NCBI GenBank assembly: GCA_022695795.1
Contig: MU404090.1
Coordinates: 248,001 to 312,000 of the forward strand
DNA length: 64,000 bases
Source: Biscogniauxia marginata
Lineage: Eukaryota; Ascomycota; Sordariomycetes; Xylariales; Xylariaceae
Direction: 5' to 3'
Positions within the stretch are counted from its first letter, which is position 1; the number at the start of each line of letters is the position of its first letter. The position numbers and the translations under genes are program-made. Below, in pieces: positions 48,085 to 61,200 of the stretch. The notes beneath the pieces were generated by a model. That model worked only from the letters and a program-made list of their open reading frames with translations. It was not told the DNA's origin and ran no database searches.

Positions 48085-50296
48085 CGCGTGTGTATATGTG
48101 CGTTCTCTACCCAAGTTAGGCGATTGAACTTAGGTGTTGACGGGCTAGAAGGGCGCAAATCTAGGGATCAATCGAGCGCACTTGTGTGGTTCTGTTAAGA
48201 CAAGGCGGTTAATAGTACAGATAGAAAATGGCCGGGGGTCGAAGTGGGCGGAAGGCTGGCGTTGGCGTGTAAATGCGCCCCCTCCCTACGGCAGGATCTA
48301 GAGGGGTTAGGTGGTAGATATGTAGTCTGATATGATGTAGGATGTAATAATAAACACGGTTCACGAGCGCGTCGGCGGTCGAGCGAAGAGGCCGCTGATA
48401 CATGGAAGGAATCCCATGTGGCAGTGGGTGGTAAGGCGTGACGTTGACGGACGAGGGTCACTCGTGAGACCGAGCGGCCTCAGAGCCATGGGACAGGGAT
48501 CAACGGTTCGTTGATCGAGTGGTTGGAGCGGTTGACTGATTGATTCAATACATGTCAAAACCGTTCACGTTATTTGTTGTATAGAATCGTACGAATTGTG
48601 AAACGGTTTTGGTGACGTGCCTTCGAATAAGAAGACGCAATCACAGTGCGAACTTTTAAATGTTCCAAGGTTAGGTATTCCTTAGATATGTATTAGGTAA
48701 TTGGTGTCCATATGCACTTATAAGCATCTTAGGTAATACCTGCCTTGCGTAGGTAGGTGCACGTCGGCTTGGCCCCTATATGTACATACCTATGTATGTA
48801 GAGCACATACCTAATGGGCCCGTGCTAATTTACCCATATATCAGGTATACTGTCATAGCGATATACTGCTAGATATGCCCGATGAGTTGCTTATATAATA
48901 CGGGTGTGTAAGTGTAAAGTAGCCATGTATACCTAAAACTGCCCGGTTCAAGGATTATGTTCATGGGGACGGATTCAAAGTGTAGATATCGTAGCACGCG
49001 TACATAGACTAGATATGTACTAGGTGGTTAGAAGCTCCCCGGGGGAACTACTGGCCCAAATTGTACAGATGGATGTTACGTCAATGCCTGGCTGACACGA
49101 GATCGTGATCGTGATCGTATATCTCACGGGCACGAGATACACTAGAAACCATCTAGTGGTGAGACCCTTCCGGACTTCCGCAGACACCAGACACAACGCC
49201 CACTCGAATGCGTAGGTAACACTGCCCATTCTAGATACAACTGTGATGATATCATAAGAAATTCAAGAAAAACCAAGTTTGGTGTTTCTACCTTGCCGCC
49301 CTCGCAACGTTTTCAACGTCCGGCTGGTTGCAGTAGATGATCTACAAGGTCCCTCGAGGACGTGTATTTAGAGAAAAACGTGGGTAATGCCGGGGGGTGC
49401 ACATAGAGCGCGCCAGCAGCTGAGCCAAGAAGGGGGGGGGGATCTGAGGGGCGATAGAGAGGGGGGGTGTTTGCAGCTAGAGGTATACTTTGAACCTAGT
49501 ATAGTCCCTCTTATTACCTAGTCCAGCTAAGAACAAAGGCCTACCCCACGAACGATCGGAAAAGGGGGCAGGGGTACACAATCCAGATTGATGCGCTGTC
49601 AATCGAAGGTCCAGTTGCGGCAAACAAATGCACGGAACTAACAAACCCCCCTTTCGAGAGGTGGCCCGAGTTGCACAAACTAGTGGGAGACTCTTTAATT
49701 CTATTAGTGAGACTTTCGGAACGCTTAAACAGAGTGCATTGGCAGGTATCAATGTAAGTCAACTTGTAACTTGAACTGCGTATATAATCCTCTACGTAGG
49801 TAGGCACTACATAACAAGTCTACCTTATATTGTCTACAACACACGGATTATTCAACTCTTCCAAATGGCCTCGTCCTGTTTCTGTTGAATTAAATTGCCT
49901 ACGGCTCAATTTTTAATTTCGGCTTGTAGGTAGGCCCTTGTTTATCATCAATTAATTAGTAACTCCCGCTCTTCTTCCCCCCAGCCCAGCGGTACTAGGC
50001 CACATAGGCGGACGCCCAATAAAGGGGGGAAACACTAGTCACTTATCGGATTTCAGGTACAATCCCACACGTTGCATGTACCTGGCATGGCGAGAACGTG
50101 GTGCTGTAAATCGCTGTAAGTCAGAGGTGGTCTAAGTACATTTCGGGTTAGGAGTGCCAATGACGTGTAAGTCACATATGTAGGCAGGTATATAATTATG
50201 TGCCTGTATTGTAGCTGTGTATGTTTGTATGTATATATGTCTATGATTTCATCCCTTGTCAACGCGGGGGATGAACGGCGGGGCGGGTCTCGAAAC

Positions 50297-50578
50297 ATGG
50301 CCCTCCTTTCTTCCTTCACTCCTTTTTTCTTTGTCTTCCTTTCACTTCTGGCCGGCAATACGGCCATGACCCCGGCCCCTGATGACCGTTTCGACCGGCC
50401 AAGATCAGTACCCAATGATTCGATTGCCGTCTTCGTCCTAGTCGTTCAATTGGGCTCGAAGGTAACGATGCGAGGTGCAGCTAACTATTGCGCCGGCGTC
50501 ACCCGGAATGAGGCGACATTGGCAGTAGGTTACCTGTATCTCCTTGGGAGAGGGAAACCGGGAGGAGAATATAGCTAG
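50297..50578 (+). CDS. Possible small secreted protein (weak)
   Basis: The ATG at 50297 opens a 93-codon frame beginning with a signal-peptide-like segment (MALLSSFTPFFFVFLSLLAG, then NTA). The remainder has mixed composition, a single Cys and no motif. It sits in a gene-free spacer with no splice or homology support. It may be chance. Confidence 0.2.
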   Translation: MALLSSFTPFFFVFLSLLAGNTAMTPAPDDRFDRPRSVPNDSIAVFVLVVQLGSKVTMRGAANYCAGVTRNEATLAVGYLYLLGRGKPGGEYS

Positions 50579-53500
50579 GTAATTATGCCTATCTGCCCTT
50601 GGGTCGTTATTAGGTGCAACCCTGCGGTGCAGATGGAACGGGGAGAAAACGTCAGATCACCTTGCATCTACGCGATGCGAGCACATCCGCTGCGGAACTT
50701 CGACCGAGAACTCATTTGATGGATAGGGTGAAAGTGAGAGATAGAGAACCGGCAGCGTGGACCGTTCCAATCACCGCCCCCTGCGGCACCGAGATCTGAC
50801 GGTCCTGACGGACAACTCATCCCCTGTTCAACCAGGGCCGAGGATCTGGAGGTTTTTGACCATTAGGAGAGTTTATGGATAAGGCCCAGCTCGGGATTTG
50901 TAAGAGACGGTGAAGGGAGACGGTGAGGAAAGGACAGGCTCGCACTTGCAGAAGATTCTGCGGCTATGGAAGGACGAGCGAATCGAGGCGCGCATCTATA
51001 TAGAAGACCAGCAGTTACACAACAGAGCCGAGAAGCGATTCGAGGCACGAACTGTAGTGTAAGCTTAGCTATCAGGGATCACATGGATTTCCTTGGCTGA
51101 GTGGTTAGTGTCCTGCATTCGTTAGAGTGACGCTGATGTACATACCAGAGTTGTGTCGTGTGGCCTCCAGATGGGTCGAGGCACACGTCCCGCTGCGGCC
51201 GCCAGCTCTCTCCCCAGCCCCCAACCAATGAGCTGGCAATGGTACGTTCTTTGCGGCTTAGAACAAAACACTCTCTGCATGTCAGACCCTCTTCCTTGAG
51301 TTGAGAAGACGTTGCATGCTAAGTCTTGCATGCTAGGATATTCAGGGGGGCCTTGTCATCCCCACTGTCATATCGACACCATTACGGAAAGGAGGGGGAT
51401 GGTGATGGGGAGTTTGTATGGTGGAGGGTTGAGAAGTGCCATTGTTGGGTTAAATCAAAAGTATGGTCCTTTGCTTACTCTGAGCGACGTATCGGGGGGT
51501 ACGCATGTACTCGATAACACATGATTTACTTCCAGTGTGGCCGGAATTAACTATGTCTCAGTAGAAACTTAGAAGCTGTTTTAACATCGAAAGCAGCCCG
51601 ATTGGCTGCTTCGAATGGGGTTTAATGTCCACTTGCGCTATTCTGGTCGTGATGATGACTCGCATCAACCTTGATGGTTTCCGTGGAAAGCAATTACTTG
51701 GGAGCACGAGATTTGAGATTGTGTCAAGTCTTTTGAACGGAACGGCCCGTTATCTACACGGCCTCGTAGCCAAGATTTCCCCGAAGCCCGAGTTGTTCAT
51801 AACGACACTAGGCCCCTAGAAGTGGTCTCTCCTGACGCGGGCCTAAACAAGATGGCACCAGGTCGTGTCATTACGAGGCGAGACGTAAACAGTACCCTGA
51901 CTTAGTACCAGAGAAACCTGCCTATTCATTGCGTGATCCCTTTGCCGATGGGGTTAGGTACCCGTAGTGCTACGCTACGGATGCCGAAGGTTAGAACGCA
52001 CTGAAGGAAAGATAAGAATAGCCATTTTGTTCAGCTTGTTCATAGCCCATTGTCTACGTCAGTGCCTCTCGAATAGCTTATAAACTTTGATGAATGCTGC
52101 CCAAGGTCAAGCTTGATAGCTGTTTTACCATGGGGGCCAAAGAACACACTTGGCGTGAGTAGATAGCCCATGTAGTCAAGTTGTGAACCCAACCTAGGAT
52201 ATGGCATGGAGCTAAGTACGTGATGAAGGCGCAGGAGAAGGCTTAATGTAACAATATCATGCACCAAGAGTCGTTGTACGGCACGGGAGCAAGATTCAAA
52301 ATTATGAAAGCTATCCATCCTGGCGACAGAAATCTCATAGCATGTACCACTGGCATTGTGATCCTATACTTAAAGTAGTTTGGTTGTAGCCCAATTATTC
52401 TATATATGAATGGTAGCTAAAATCGGCAATATCTAGCAATGAATAACGTTAGATCTCGAGTATCCCGTCGATCAAACCTGAAACAAACTTATCCTCCACA
52501 TAACGGTTAAGTATAGTATCACAGCCAGAGCTAAGAACGGAATGCAGCCACGATCACAGCCAACTTATCGGTCGTGACAGAAGAAGCAAAACCAGGAAAG
52601 CTTCGCAGCGTATATCTCATCCGGACACGAATTTTACTCAAAGCTAGGGGGTGAATTCGTGCAGGTGGGTCCGGCCAGAGGCGCACTGCCACGTCGCTGG
52701 CCCAATGACAACCTGATGAAGATCCCTAGAATGTTTAAATCATGTATAACTGAGGCAGAAGATTCTCTCACACAATTCTGGATTCAAACAGTGTGAGTGG
52801 AGAGTACTGCGGTATTTAGAAAAGCACTTGTTGTTTTTGTCACCCTTATCTGGCCGTAGAAAGCGGCCGCAGAGAGGCACCCAGTCCGCTCGGTTCAGGG
52901 GTGCCACCATCAACAGGGTCTTCATCATAACCCAGCGCTCAAGTATATTTGATGTGTTGTCGCCGTAGAAGAAAGACCTAAGGATACCCGGGATCTCTGT
53001 GCCGGTTGTATCGGATGTCAGGAGGAGGGCTCGAACGATGTGTTATGGTCTCTGTTGGCGCAAGCTGCAGGTTGAGTCCAAGTTGCGTCAGGGCAATATC
53101 GTCTTTCCCGATGTGGCTTGCTGAGCTGGACCACTCGTGAACAGGGCCAGATAGAACCCAATCAAACAAAGCCCGGCCAAAAGCAGCAGCAGTAGTGTCT
53201 GGTGGCAAAAGCAAACAATCACCTAGCCGGGGGGTGGATAACGCAATAATATGGCAGCGTCAGGGACAAAAGGGGGAAAGAATCCAACGGCTCCCTAGAT
53301 CAGTATATCACCGTTGCTATAAAGGAAGACGTATGATTTAGCATCTTAGGACGAGGAAACCATTGGTGGGTGTCCTAACCGGTGTCCGGGGCGTGGCAAG
53401 GGAAGAAACATGAGTGCATGTTCCAGTGATCGTCCTACTATGCTTGTCCTAAAATGTAAGTTGCCTCACAAGGCATGGTTGTGACCTAGCCGCGGATAGC

Positions 53501-54126
53501 CAAATAGCCAAATAGTCTAGTGGGGATAGCCCATCCTGATGGTTGCAGACGGGAAACGATCCAACTCTGCGTGGGACGGGAAGGGGTGACAGGGTCTTCG
53601 AAGTCGAGGCTGATGGCGCCTGTAGAATCTTGACGATGTACTATTCCAAGACGACCGAATCGAGCCAATGGGGCCAGGGCAAAGAAACGGGGTTAGCTCA
53701 TAGCTCTCGAATCAGATAGTTAGCAGATGTTCATCATCGGCTAACCTGTCAGGGTCCTTGTACCTAGGTGGGGAAGTTAAACCGGTGGAAATTGAACTAT
53801 CGCCAACGTGGCATCCAGATAACGTTGGAATAAAGACGTTGGACGGAAGAGAATGTTAGGTGGCCATGCAACCCCAATTAGCAGATAGGCTGAGTTGTCA
53901 TCGACCAATCCTCGGTGGTCGTTTGTGATGCCTTCGGGCAGACATCTTGCGAGCCTGTAGTGAAGGGACTCTGCCAACGCATGTCGAATATGTATGTCGG
54001 GTGGAGGGCATCCGTGGGGAGCCAAGGAGTCGAGGATTGAATAGAGGAAAGTATAAGTATTCGTATCAACCTCCGGATGGGTCCTGTATCTTGAGATGAA
54101 GTAGCTTAAGCAGTACGACACACATA

Positions 54127-54147
54127 CACACACACACACACACACAC
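54127..54147. repeat. (CA)n microsatellite
   Basis: About ten consecutive CA units followed by an A-rich run. Confidence 0.9.
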
Positions 54148-54377
54148 AAAAGAAAAAAAACGAAACGGTTCTTTGCATAGATCATTGTTGCTCAAGAAGG
54201 TTGCGAAGATATCAGCAGCACTTCCCTTGAGAACCTCAAAGGTATAGGCATCGGCTTCTGCTAGAATACCCCCTTTATCTCCATCTGCAGGATCCGAATT
54301 AGGTGGCTAACGGCAGGGTGAAGCTAGCAAAGTCAGACCATCCGAATTACCCATATCGGCCACCCGACTCGACGACG

Positions 54378-54710
54378 ATGTGTTACTTCGAACAAACACG
54401 TTGGAACTGTGGTTACTGGCGGTGGGGTCATTTTCGCCAGCAGTGTACAAAAGAATACCGCACGGGGGAGACGTGCGGCTTGAAGTTGGTCTACAATACC
54501 AATCAGGAATTGGACAACTGCAAACTCTGCAAAGACATCGAGAAGAAGCAGCGCAAATACATGAAACTCGAGAGCGACATAAACCGGTGGCAGAGAGAAG
54601 GGAACCGCACGGCAACTATCGAGAAAGCTCAGAAGGAGAAGGGGGAGGTTAGCGAGGCGATCCATAACATGCTCCAGCAGCATCAGCTGAGGCAATATTC
54701 GGTGGTCTGA
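54378..54710 (+). CDS. Small cysteine-rich fungal protein, 110 residues
   Basis: The ATG at 54378 is preferred to the upstream open frame because the conserved-looking part begins MCYFEQTRWNCGYWRWGHFR. Cysteines follow at QQCTKEY, ETCGLKLVY and NCKLCKDIE, giving a likely zinc-binding pattern of about six Cys. The second half is a charged helix (KKQRKYMKLESDINRWQREG) with short coiled-coil character. I recall similar short proteins as multi-copy families of unknown function in Sordariomycetes, but cannot verify this here. No signal peptide or membrane segment. Confidence 0.6.
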   Translation: MCYFEQTRWNCGYWRWGHFRQQCTKEYRTGETCGLKLVYNTNQELDNCKLCKDIEKKQRKYMKLESDINRWQREGNRTATIEKAQKEKGEVSEAIHNMLQQHQLRQYSVV

Positions 54711-56019
54711 GTGCGTGGGAATGGCTCGTGGGTCTCGCAAGACGGCGATATACTTAAATTTCGGGGGAGACCTGTGTAAAATCAGTGGAGAAGGCTTGAA
54801 TGGCCTGATGAGAAACATCAGTGCAAGCTATGGTGCTCTAGTATCGATGGGTACCACTGGGCTTCGGGGGCTGCGAAATATTTTGGCCACTGAGAAGTTG
54901 CGCTAGGAAGCCGGTCCTTTGTACTTTGTATGACATTATCGAATAAGCTGAAGACTTTCGTTCGTAGTTTGCAATGGACGTGGCTCTGACATGAAGCCGC
55001 TCTCGTCTGCTCATGCTCGGATCTCGGGGTTTGCTGGTGCTGTGCTGTAATTTCGACTATTGCTGCTACTGGTGTCTCGAGCCACAGGCAAATCCCAGGA
55101 CCAATTGTCGCTCCCCAGAATGAATCTTTGTCTCCCACGAAAGCTATATTTTCATAAAAGGTAACTTGATAGAAGCGAAATCGAGTTGTCCCGAGTTATC
55201 TAGAACCCCGAGTCCGGGCACCTAATTATATACCGAAACGCCCCTATCTGAAAACCTCGGCCGAACTCCTGTAGTAGCTAAGTTACTGAAATGGCTCGGC
55301 GGGAGAAAAGAGAATGAAGATTAGAGAGGGGATGCTGGGTACAGACTCGACCGCTCGATGGGGGGAATGCAGTCTGCATATTCCCCAGCGACTTACAAGC
55401 CTAGAGCAGCCCCGAACAGGACTGTGGTTGAGTGGATTGCGGGAATGCCCGTTGACTGGTCAGATCTGACGCACAGACTCCCGCAGTGGTTCTGGAAAGC
55501 ACATCATTACATGTAATGTGAGCCTCCTGTCAACGACTCCCCGCCCTTCATACACCGAAGCCGGCCGGAAGCACTTGGAAGCACTTGATATCACTATTTT
55601 GCGCTAGAAAGCGGGACTTTTATAAACAAAACTCCACCGTCAAGCAGAGGACGGAATTGGCACGTGTCTGCTACTTAATGGATATGTAATCACAGGACCG
55701 AGGCCCACGAGCTGATTGGCCCTCCCAGAGCCAGTAGGATGCAAGTGTGAAGGCCGGTAGTGTCCTGGTTGTCTTAATGTAGTATAGGGCCTCCATCCCC
55801 CGTCAAAAACCCCATATTGGGTCGCAAGAGACCCGCCCAAGCCCATCCAGGCCGTGGCAGACCCATCGAGAAGCCGGCCCGGCAGAGAGTGCAGGACTGC
55901 AGGAGTGCAGGATGGCATGTCGGTTCTGCGTGGAAGCCGGATCCATGCTGTCTCCATTCTGTAATTCCGAACTACGAAATCCTTTGTATCATCCGATACC
56001 CCTTTATATCACCCGATAC
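54711..56019. other. Intergenic spacer
   Basis: No gene recognised. Frames at 54818-55138 and 55640-55957 (both minus) have no motif or sensible start context. Confidence 0.5.
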
Positions 56020-56611
56020 CTATGCTACCGCGGCCGCCGCATCTGCAAACGTGCCTACGAGAGGCTCACCTGATGCCTCCTTGATGCTGGGGCCTTCCCC
56101 ATGGAGCTCTATGATGTCGTCCTCGCTTACCAGCCACTCGACGGGCCCATAGTTCCCGTCAACAGGGGTTGCCCCAGCTTCTGAAGAAAGCTTGGATAGA
56201 ATGTTCTGGTACCGCGCGAGACGAACGTCTTGGCCAGAAAATAAGACCGGCTGTGTCCTTTGCGACTCCTGGGGAGCGATCTCGAAGACATCGACCAGGT
56301 TGCTACAATGAGTTGTCAGCATGACTTAGCCGGCGTATATAAGACAGTGGCTTACACACTTTGATGTCCGCGCCACTACTCTCTGGAGAGCTTCGGCTTC
56401 TCGCTGCGACTCGAGTGGATCGGCCTGGGGGTTTAGGGTGTGCTCGCCGAAACTACCGTACTGCATATTGTTCGCATCGTCAAAGAGTAGCCGGGACACG
56501 TCATCCTACAGATCCCATTAGCAAGTACACTATCATAGGATACCCGAGCGCGCATACTTCATCGTACGTATCATTGCACCGGCCACCGAGACAAGAGGCG
56601 CAAATTCCCAT
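56020..56611 (-). CDS. LAMTOR1/Ego1-type lipid-anchored vacuolar TORC1 adaptor
   Basis: Three exons, 56611-56558, 56505-56360 and 56302-56020 (introns of 52 and 57 nt), give 160 residues. The N-terminus MGICASCLGG has Gly2 for N-myristoylation and Cys4/Cys7 for palmitoylation, as in LAMTOR1 and yeast Meh1/Ego1. It continues NDTYDEDDVSRLLFDDANNM. The middle is helical (LESQREAEALQRVVARTSNN), then NLVDVFEI and LARYQNILSKLSS. Such proteins tether the Ragulator/EGO complex and Rag/Gtr GTPases to the vacuole or lysosome for TORC1 amino-acid signalling. The two small 5' exons do not show up as ORFs of usual size, so the lipid-anchor motif is easily missed. Assignment rests on architecture and short motifs. 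Confidence 0.75.
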
Positions 56612-56775
56612 CGTGAAGAAGAAAACCAAACCGAAAATGCGCGAGCGTGAGTAAGCCGAGAAAAAAAAATAGATTAAGAAATTCAGGACCAGGACAGCTG
56701 CCCCATTTCAAACTCTAGTCAATTGAAATCATAAGGATTGTATAATCTGCCTAGGTGTACCTGGCGAGAGTTAGA

Positions 56776-57420
56776 ATGAGCCGTGGTGCTGGTCGCAAAT
56801 CGATGGATGTTGGAAGAGTTTTGACGAAGTTCCCTGAGGAAGCGCGAGTTGGTAAGGTCCGTGCTTTATTACATAATACTCCAAGGTTCCAGCCATTGTT
56901 CGCCCCTGTCATCTCATCTTACACAACGCCACATAACGCCACAGTAGGTCTGATTTATGCATACCGGTACCTAAAGGTCACATACATTTGTGCGATTTTG
57001 ACATGCTTCTACCTATGCATTCCAACTGGGTGATCTAAGACAGAGTTCCATCATTTAAACCAGATGTGGATACCATTAAACTTTTTGGTGCATATGCACA
57101 TGATGTATATATAACTACTAGGTAAGTAGATAGCCCTGTTTATACCTACCTACCTACCTACTGGAGGTGATAATGTTACTTCTATAGAATTCAATCCCAC
57201 CGACCTATTCGAAGCGTTCGATCTATTACCACCTGCAGCTTCTTCTGCGCTCGACTACTTAAAATCTTATGCCGGTTTATCTAGGCCGGTTCTGGCAAGT
57301 TCTGCAACTAACTACTGCAATCTTTCGGCGTACCTTCATGTCCATCATTGTCTGGCCGGTTCTGGGGTCACATTTGATTTGCAGACCATAGGCCCGTTTA
57401 TAGTCGAACTCATAGACTAA
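56776..57420 (+). CDS. Possible unrecognised three-exon gene
   Basis: Tentative exons are 56776-56851, 57040-57087 and 57167-57420, giving 125 residues. Exon 1 reads MSRGAGRKSMDVGRVLTKFP, then EEARV, before a GTAAGG donor. Exon 2 gives DRVPSFKPDVDTIKLF. Exon 3 has an 84-codon open stretch (GDNVTSIEFNPTDLFEAFDL, then LPPAASSALDYLKSYAG) with balanced composition. The first join is in phase with good signals. The second uses a weak donor (GTGCAT); an alternative exon 2 ending at the strong GTAAGT at 57121 puts exon 3 out of frame. It could be a lineage-specific gene or a recently damaged one. No family recognised. Confidence 0.3.
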
Positions 57421-58204
57421 CAATCCCGTTATTCCGTACCATTACCTTATTGATTTGCTAACCTTATCAGTATTACGCGTGTATGCGGCCATGCGTAGTG
57501 GCTTCTTTGTAAGCGACTTAAGTTGAGACTAGATATCTAATTCGAGGACTTCATATTGGGTCGTTTAAAGCTAGAGTATGCATTTTGACTTAGTGAATTG
57601 TTGTTGTTCTTCTTCGGCGTGCTTTACGACATCATTCAGTTATATATAAGGTAGGTACTTAGACCACCTATCTGTATATATATATATATACATGAGACTT
57701 GTGTGGTAACGGCCCGGAGACTACGACAGGTAGACGATCTGTAAATATGTACTTTTAATGTACCTCGGCTGTGTAGCTCAGTACTTAGATAATCGAGATA
57801 TCCCAGGTATACATAGGCCGGTGAGGGGTCGAGGAGCGACCTAATGGTATCTCCACTGGTAAGTACCTGGCACTTGCATTGGGAGGCACAGTATACGTCA
57901 AGCCGCTAGCTGTGGGGCCCAAGGTTCTGGTTGGTCGTCGACGGATTACATAACACAGTCCATAATTAACAGCCCCACTTTCTTGTATGTACCAGACAGC
58001 CAGACTCGGCCCGCGTCGCGCGACAAGGGACAAAAGCATTTGATAGCTATCGTCGATGAACTCTTTTGATAGCACGCGCAACCCTCTTCTCTCAACTAAC
58101 AACCCACAACTCACCACTCACTCTTGTCTAGTCAGAGATCCACTCCGGCCAGCCTCATGTCGACATGCGAGTAAACAACACTCGCGACACCTCATCATCA
58201 CATC
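57421..58204. promoter_or_regulatory. Upstream region of HIR1
   Basis: 784 bp without coding content. It includes an (AT)n microsatellite at about 57675-57690 and a C/A-rich leader with CATCATCA repeats just before the HIR1 start. Confidence 0.5.
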
Positions 58205-61200
58205 ATGCGCATCATTAAGCCATCATGGCTGAGCCACAAAGGTATCTAGAGCAAACACCAGCTTTTTGCGCCGGCTCCATCCAACTGACTATCGTGTAGG
58301 CGAACAGAAGGACTTTGAGGTCTATAGCTGCCATGTGTCGCCCGATGGGAAGCGCCTCGCGACCGCCGGCGGTGGTATGTGTCTGACCGCGCACCGCTGC
58401 TCTGCTTGACTAATTAATTGATCGCTACTAGATGGCCACGTCCGCGTCTGGTCGACCGAATCTATCTACAATTCCGATGATCGCTCCTATACCGAACCGC
58501 GACAGTTGTGCCATATGAGCCACCATCTCGGCACCATCCACTCCGTACGCTTCTCCCCCAACTGCCGCTATCTCGCCTCTGGTGCAGACGACAAGATCAT
58601 ATGCATATACCAGCTCGAGAGCGGCCCCCCGGCCATCGCTCCTTTTGGAACCAACGAGCCGCCACCTGTCGAGAATTGGAAGACATCGAGGCGATTGATA
58701 GGTCACGATAACGATGTTCAAGACTTGGCTTGGTCCCACGATGGCTCGATACTTGTTTCCGTTGGTTTGGATTCTAAGGTAGTTGTATGGTCGGGACACA
58801 CGTTCGAGAAGCTGAAGGTTTTGTCGATTCATCAAAGTCACGTCAAGGGCATTACCTTCGACCCGGCCAACAAGTTCTTCGCCACGGCGAGCGATGATCG
58901 AACCATCAAGATATTCCGCTTCACGTCCCCTGCCCCGAATGCGACCCAACACGACATGGTGAACAACTTCCAGCTCGAAACTACCATCAGTGCGCCCTTC
59001 AAGTCCTCACCATTGACCACATATTTTCGAAGGTGCTCATGGTCGCCCGATGGTAACCATATTGCCGCTGCAAATGCCGTTAATGGTCCCGTGAGCTCCG
59101 TCGCCATTGTTGAGCGGTCGAGATGGGATAGCGAGATCAACTTGATCGGACACGAGGGCCCGACGGAGGTGTGTATGTTCTCGCCGCGACTGTTTCACAC
59201 GAAAAAGCCAGTAGAGAACGGTGCAACAAACGGGCATTCTTCCGGGGGCTCATTGGTCACCGTCATCGCATCTGCCGGCCAAGATAAAACTCTGAGTATC
59301 TGGAATACCAACTCGTCTAGACCAGTAGTCATATTGCAGGACTTGGCGTCGAAATCTATTTCTGACCTTGCCTGGACCCCCGATGGCCAGACATTGTTCG
59401 CATCCAGCCTCGACGGAGGCATTGTCGCGGTCAAGTTCGAAACCGGTGAACTAGGCTGGGTTGCTAATCTCGAAGAGACAGACAAGGCTTTATCCAAATA
59501 TGGAGCATCGCGCAAAGCAATGGGTATCGCGGAAGATGTTGATGGACTTCAGTTGGAAAATCATAGTAAGGAAGGAGAACGTAAGGGGGCAGAGTCTAGG
59601 ATGGGCGCCCTGATGGGCGATTTCCATCCACTACCGAAGGACACAACACCTGCCACAAATGGTGTGAAGACAGGAACTAGCACACCAGTACCTCCATCGA
59701 CAAATGGGCAAGCAGAAGCCGACGCGGAAAAGGAAAAGGAAAAGGAGAAGGAGAAGTCCACACTGGCGCAAGAAGCTGCCGACAAGGCGGCCCAACGCGT
59801 CAATGAACTGAAATCACGGGTGACAATCACCAAAGATGGCAAGAAAAGAGTTGCACCAATGCTTATCTCGTCGTCTGGAACTGGTCAATCCTCCCTCCCC
59901 CAGACACAATTGGTGGGATCAAATTCGTCCAAAACGGCACAGAATGATGCCCCTCAGACGATTCTAGACCTCTCGAAGCCATACGACGGTCTCCCAGAAG
60001 GTGGCCTCGCCGCGATGCTCCTAGGTAACAAGAGAAAGGCAATTTCCGTCGAGGGCGAGGACGACGAGGAACAACCCAGCAAACGGCAAGCCACCGGTCC
60101 ACGAGCTATCATGCGGAATGGGGTGGACGGCCTGGAGCCTGCTGCATTGGAGCCTCCCATACATGGGCTAGTCCCTACACCCGAATATCTCCGACCAGCA
60201 GTTCTCAACCCCTCGATTGCCGTCTCCCAAGTTAGGCTTGCTGTTCCGAAAGTGAGATCACATATTTTACGTCCCCTAGAACGAGGCGTTCTCCTAGAAG
60301 ATAGCTCCTTAGAGGAGGCATCCAAGTATCCAGAGAACGTTATACTAGAAGCAAAGAACCCAGTTTCAATTCGGGATCCGTCGCACATCACAGCAACCAA
60401 GCGCGGCACGATACTCTGGGAAGACTATCTCCCGCGAGCCATTATTCTCGTTACCGGCAGCAAGAAGTTCTGGGCCGCGGCCTGTGAAGATGGAAGCGTG
60501 TATACATGGACACCGGCGGGTCGTCGACTGATCAACGCAATGGTACTAGAATCCCAGCCAGTACTGCTCGAATGCCGTGGCTGGTGGTTACTTTGTATCA
60601 CCGCAGTTGGCATGTGCTACGTCTGGAATATCAACACCCTTTCTTCACCACATCCCCCGGTTTCCCTTGCTCCCATTCTCGAGATTGCCATTAGCTCTCT
60701 ACAGGCACACCATGCCATGCCCGGCCCCGGGGTCACTTCGGCCCATTTGAATTCAAACGGTCACATAATTGTCACATTAACGAATGGTGACGGGTATTGT
60801 TACTCGCCTGGCATGTATTCCTGGCAACGCCTTTCCGAGTCGTGGTGGGCCGTTGGAAGTCAGTACTGGAATAGCAACGATTCCTCCGTGGGCTCGCTGC
60901 AGACGACTGCCGTGGGCTCGGTAACCCCAGCAGATGGAAAGGGTGACGAAGCAACAGTCTCGGCGGGCATCATCCCCTTCCTTGAGCGTCACACAACAAA
61001 TGAATTCCTCCTCAAAGGGAGGGCGTATACTCTACAGCGCCTCATCAAAGCGTTACTGTCGCGAGACGGTTTCGAGGCTTTTGAATCGAGTGTCAGCATT
61101 GCCCATCTAGAGAATCGCATCGCGGGGGCGCTACAGTTGGGTTCTAAAGAAGAATTCCGATTATATCTATTCATGTATGCTAAGCGGATCGGAGCCGAGA

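Larger units (their letters stand above)
47591..54377. other. Long gene-poor spacer (6.8 kb)
   Basis: No recognisable gene. Composition is mixed rather than strongly AT-rich, so decay by RIP is less obvious here. It contains a GTGC-type microsatellite (about 48048-48084), TAGGTAGGT motifs near 48745, 49797 and 49927, G-runs near 49428-49441, and a CA repeat (about 54127-54147). Only one short frame (50297-50578) has gene-like features. Lineage-specific genes or non-coding RNAs could lie here unseen. Confidence 0.5.

Noticed and set aside
51085..51130. tRNA-like D-arm sequence (GGCTGAGTGGTTAGTG)
   Set aside because: No matching anticodon arm, no T-loop GTTCRANNC and no closing acceptor stem in the right place.
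53777..54178. 133-codon minus-strand frame with Cys/Val repeats
   Set aside because: The repeat is the translation of the (CA)n microsatellite; the rest has no motif.
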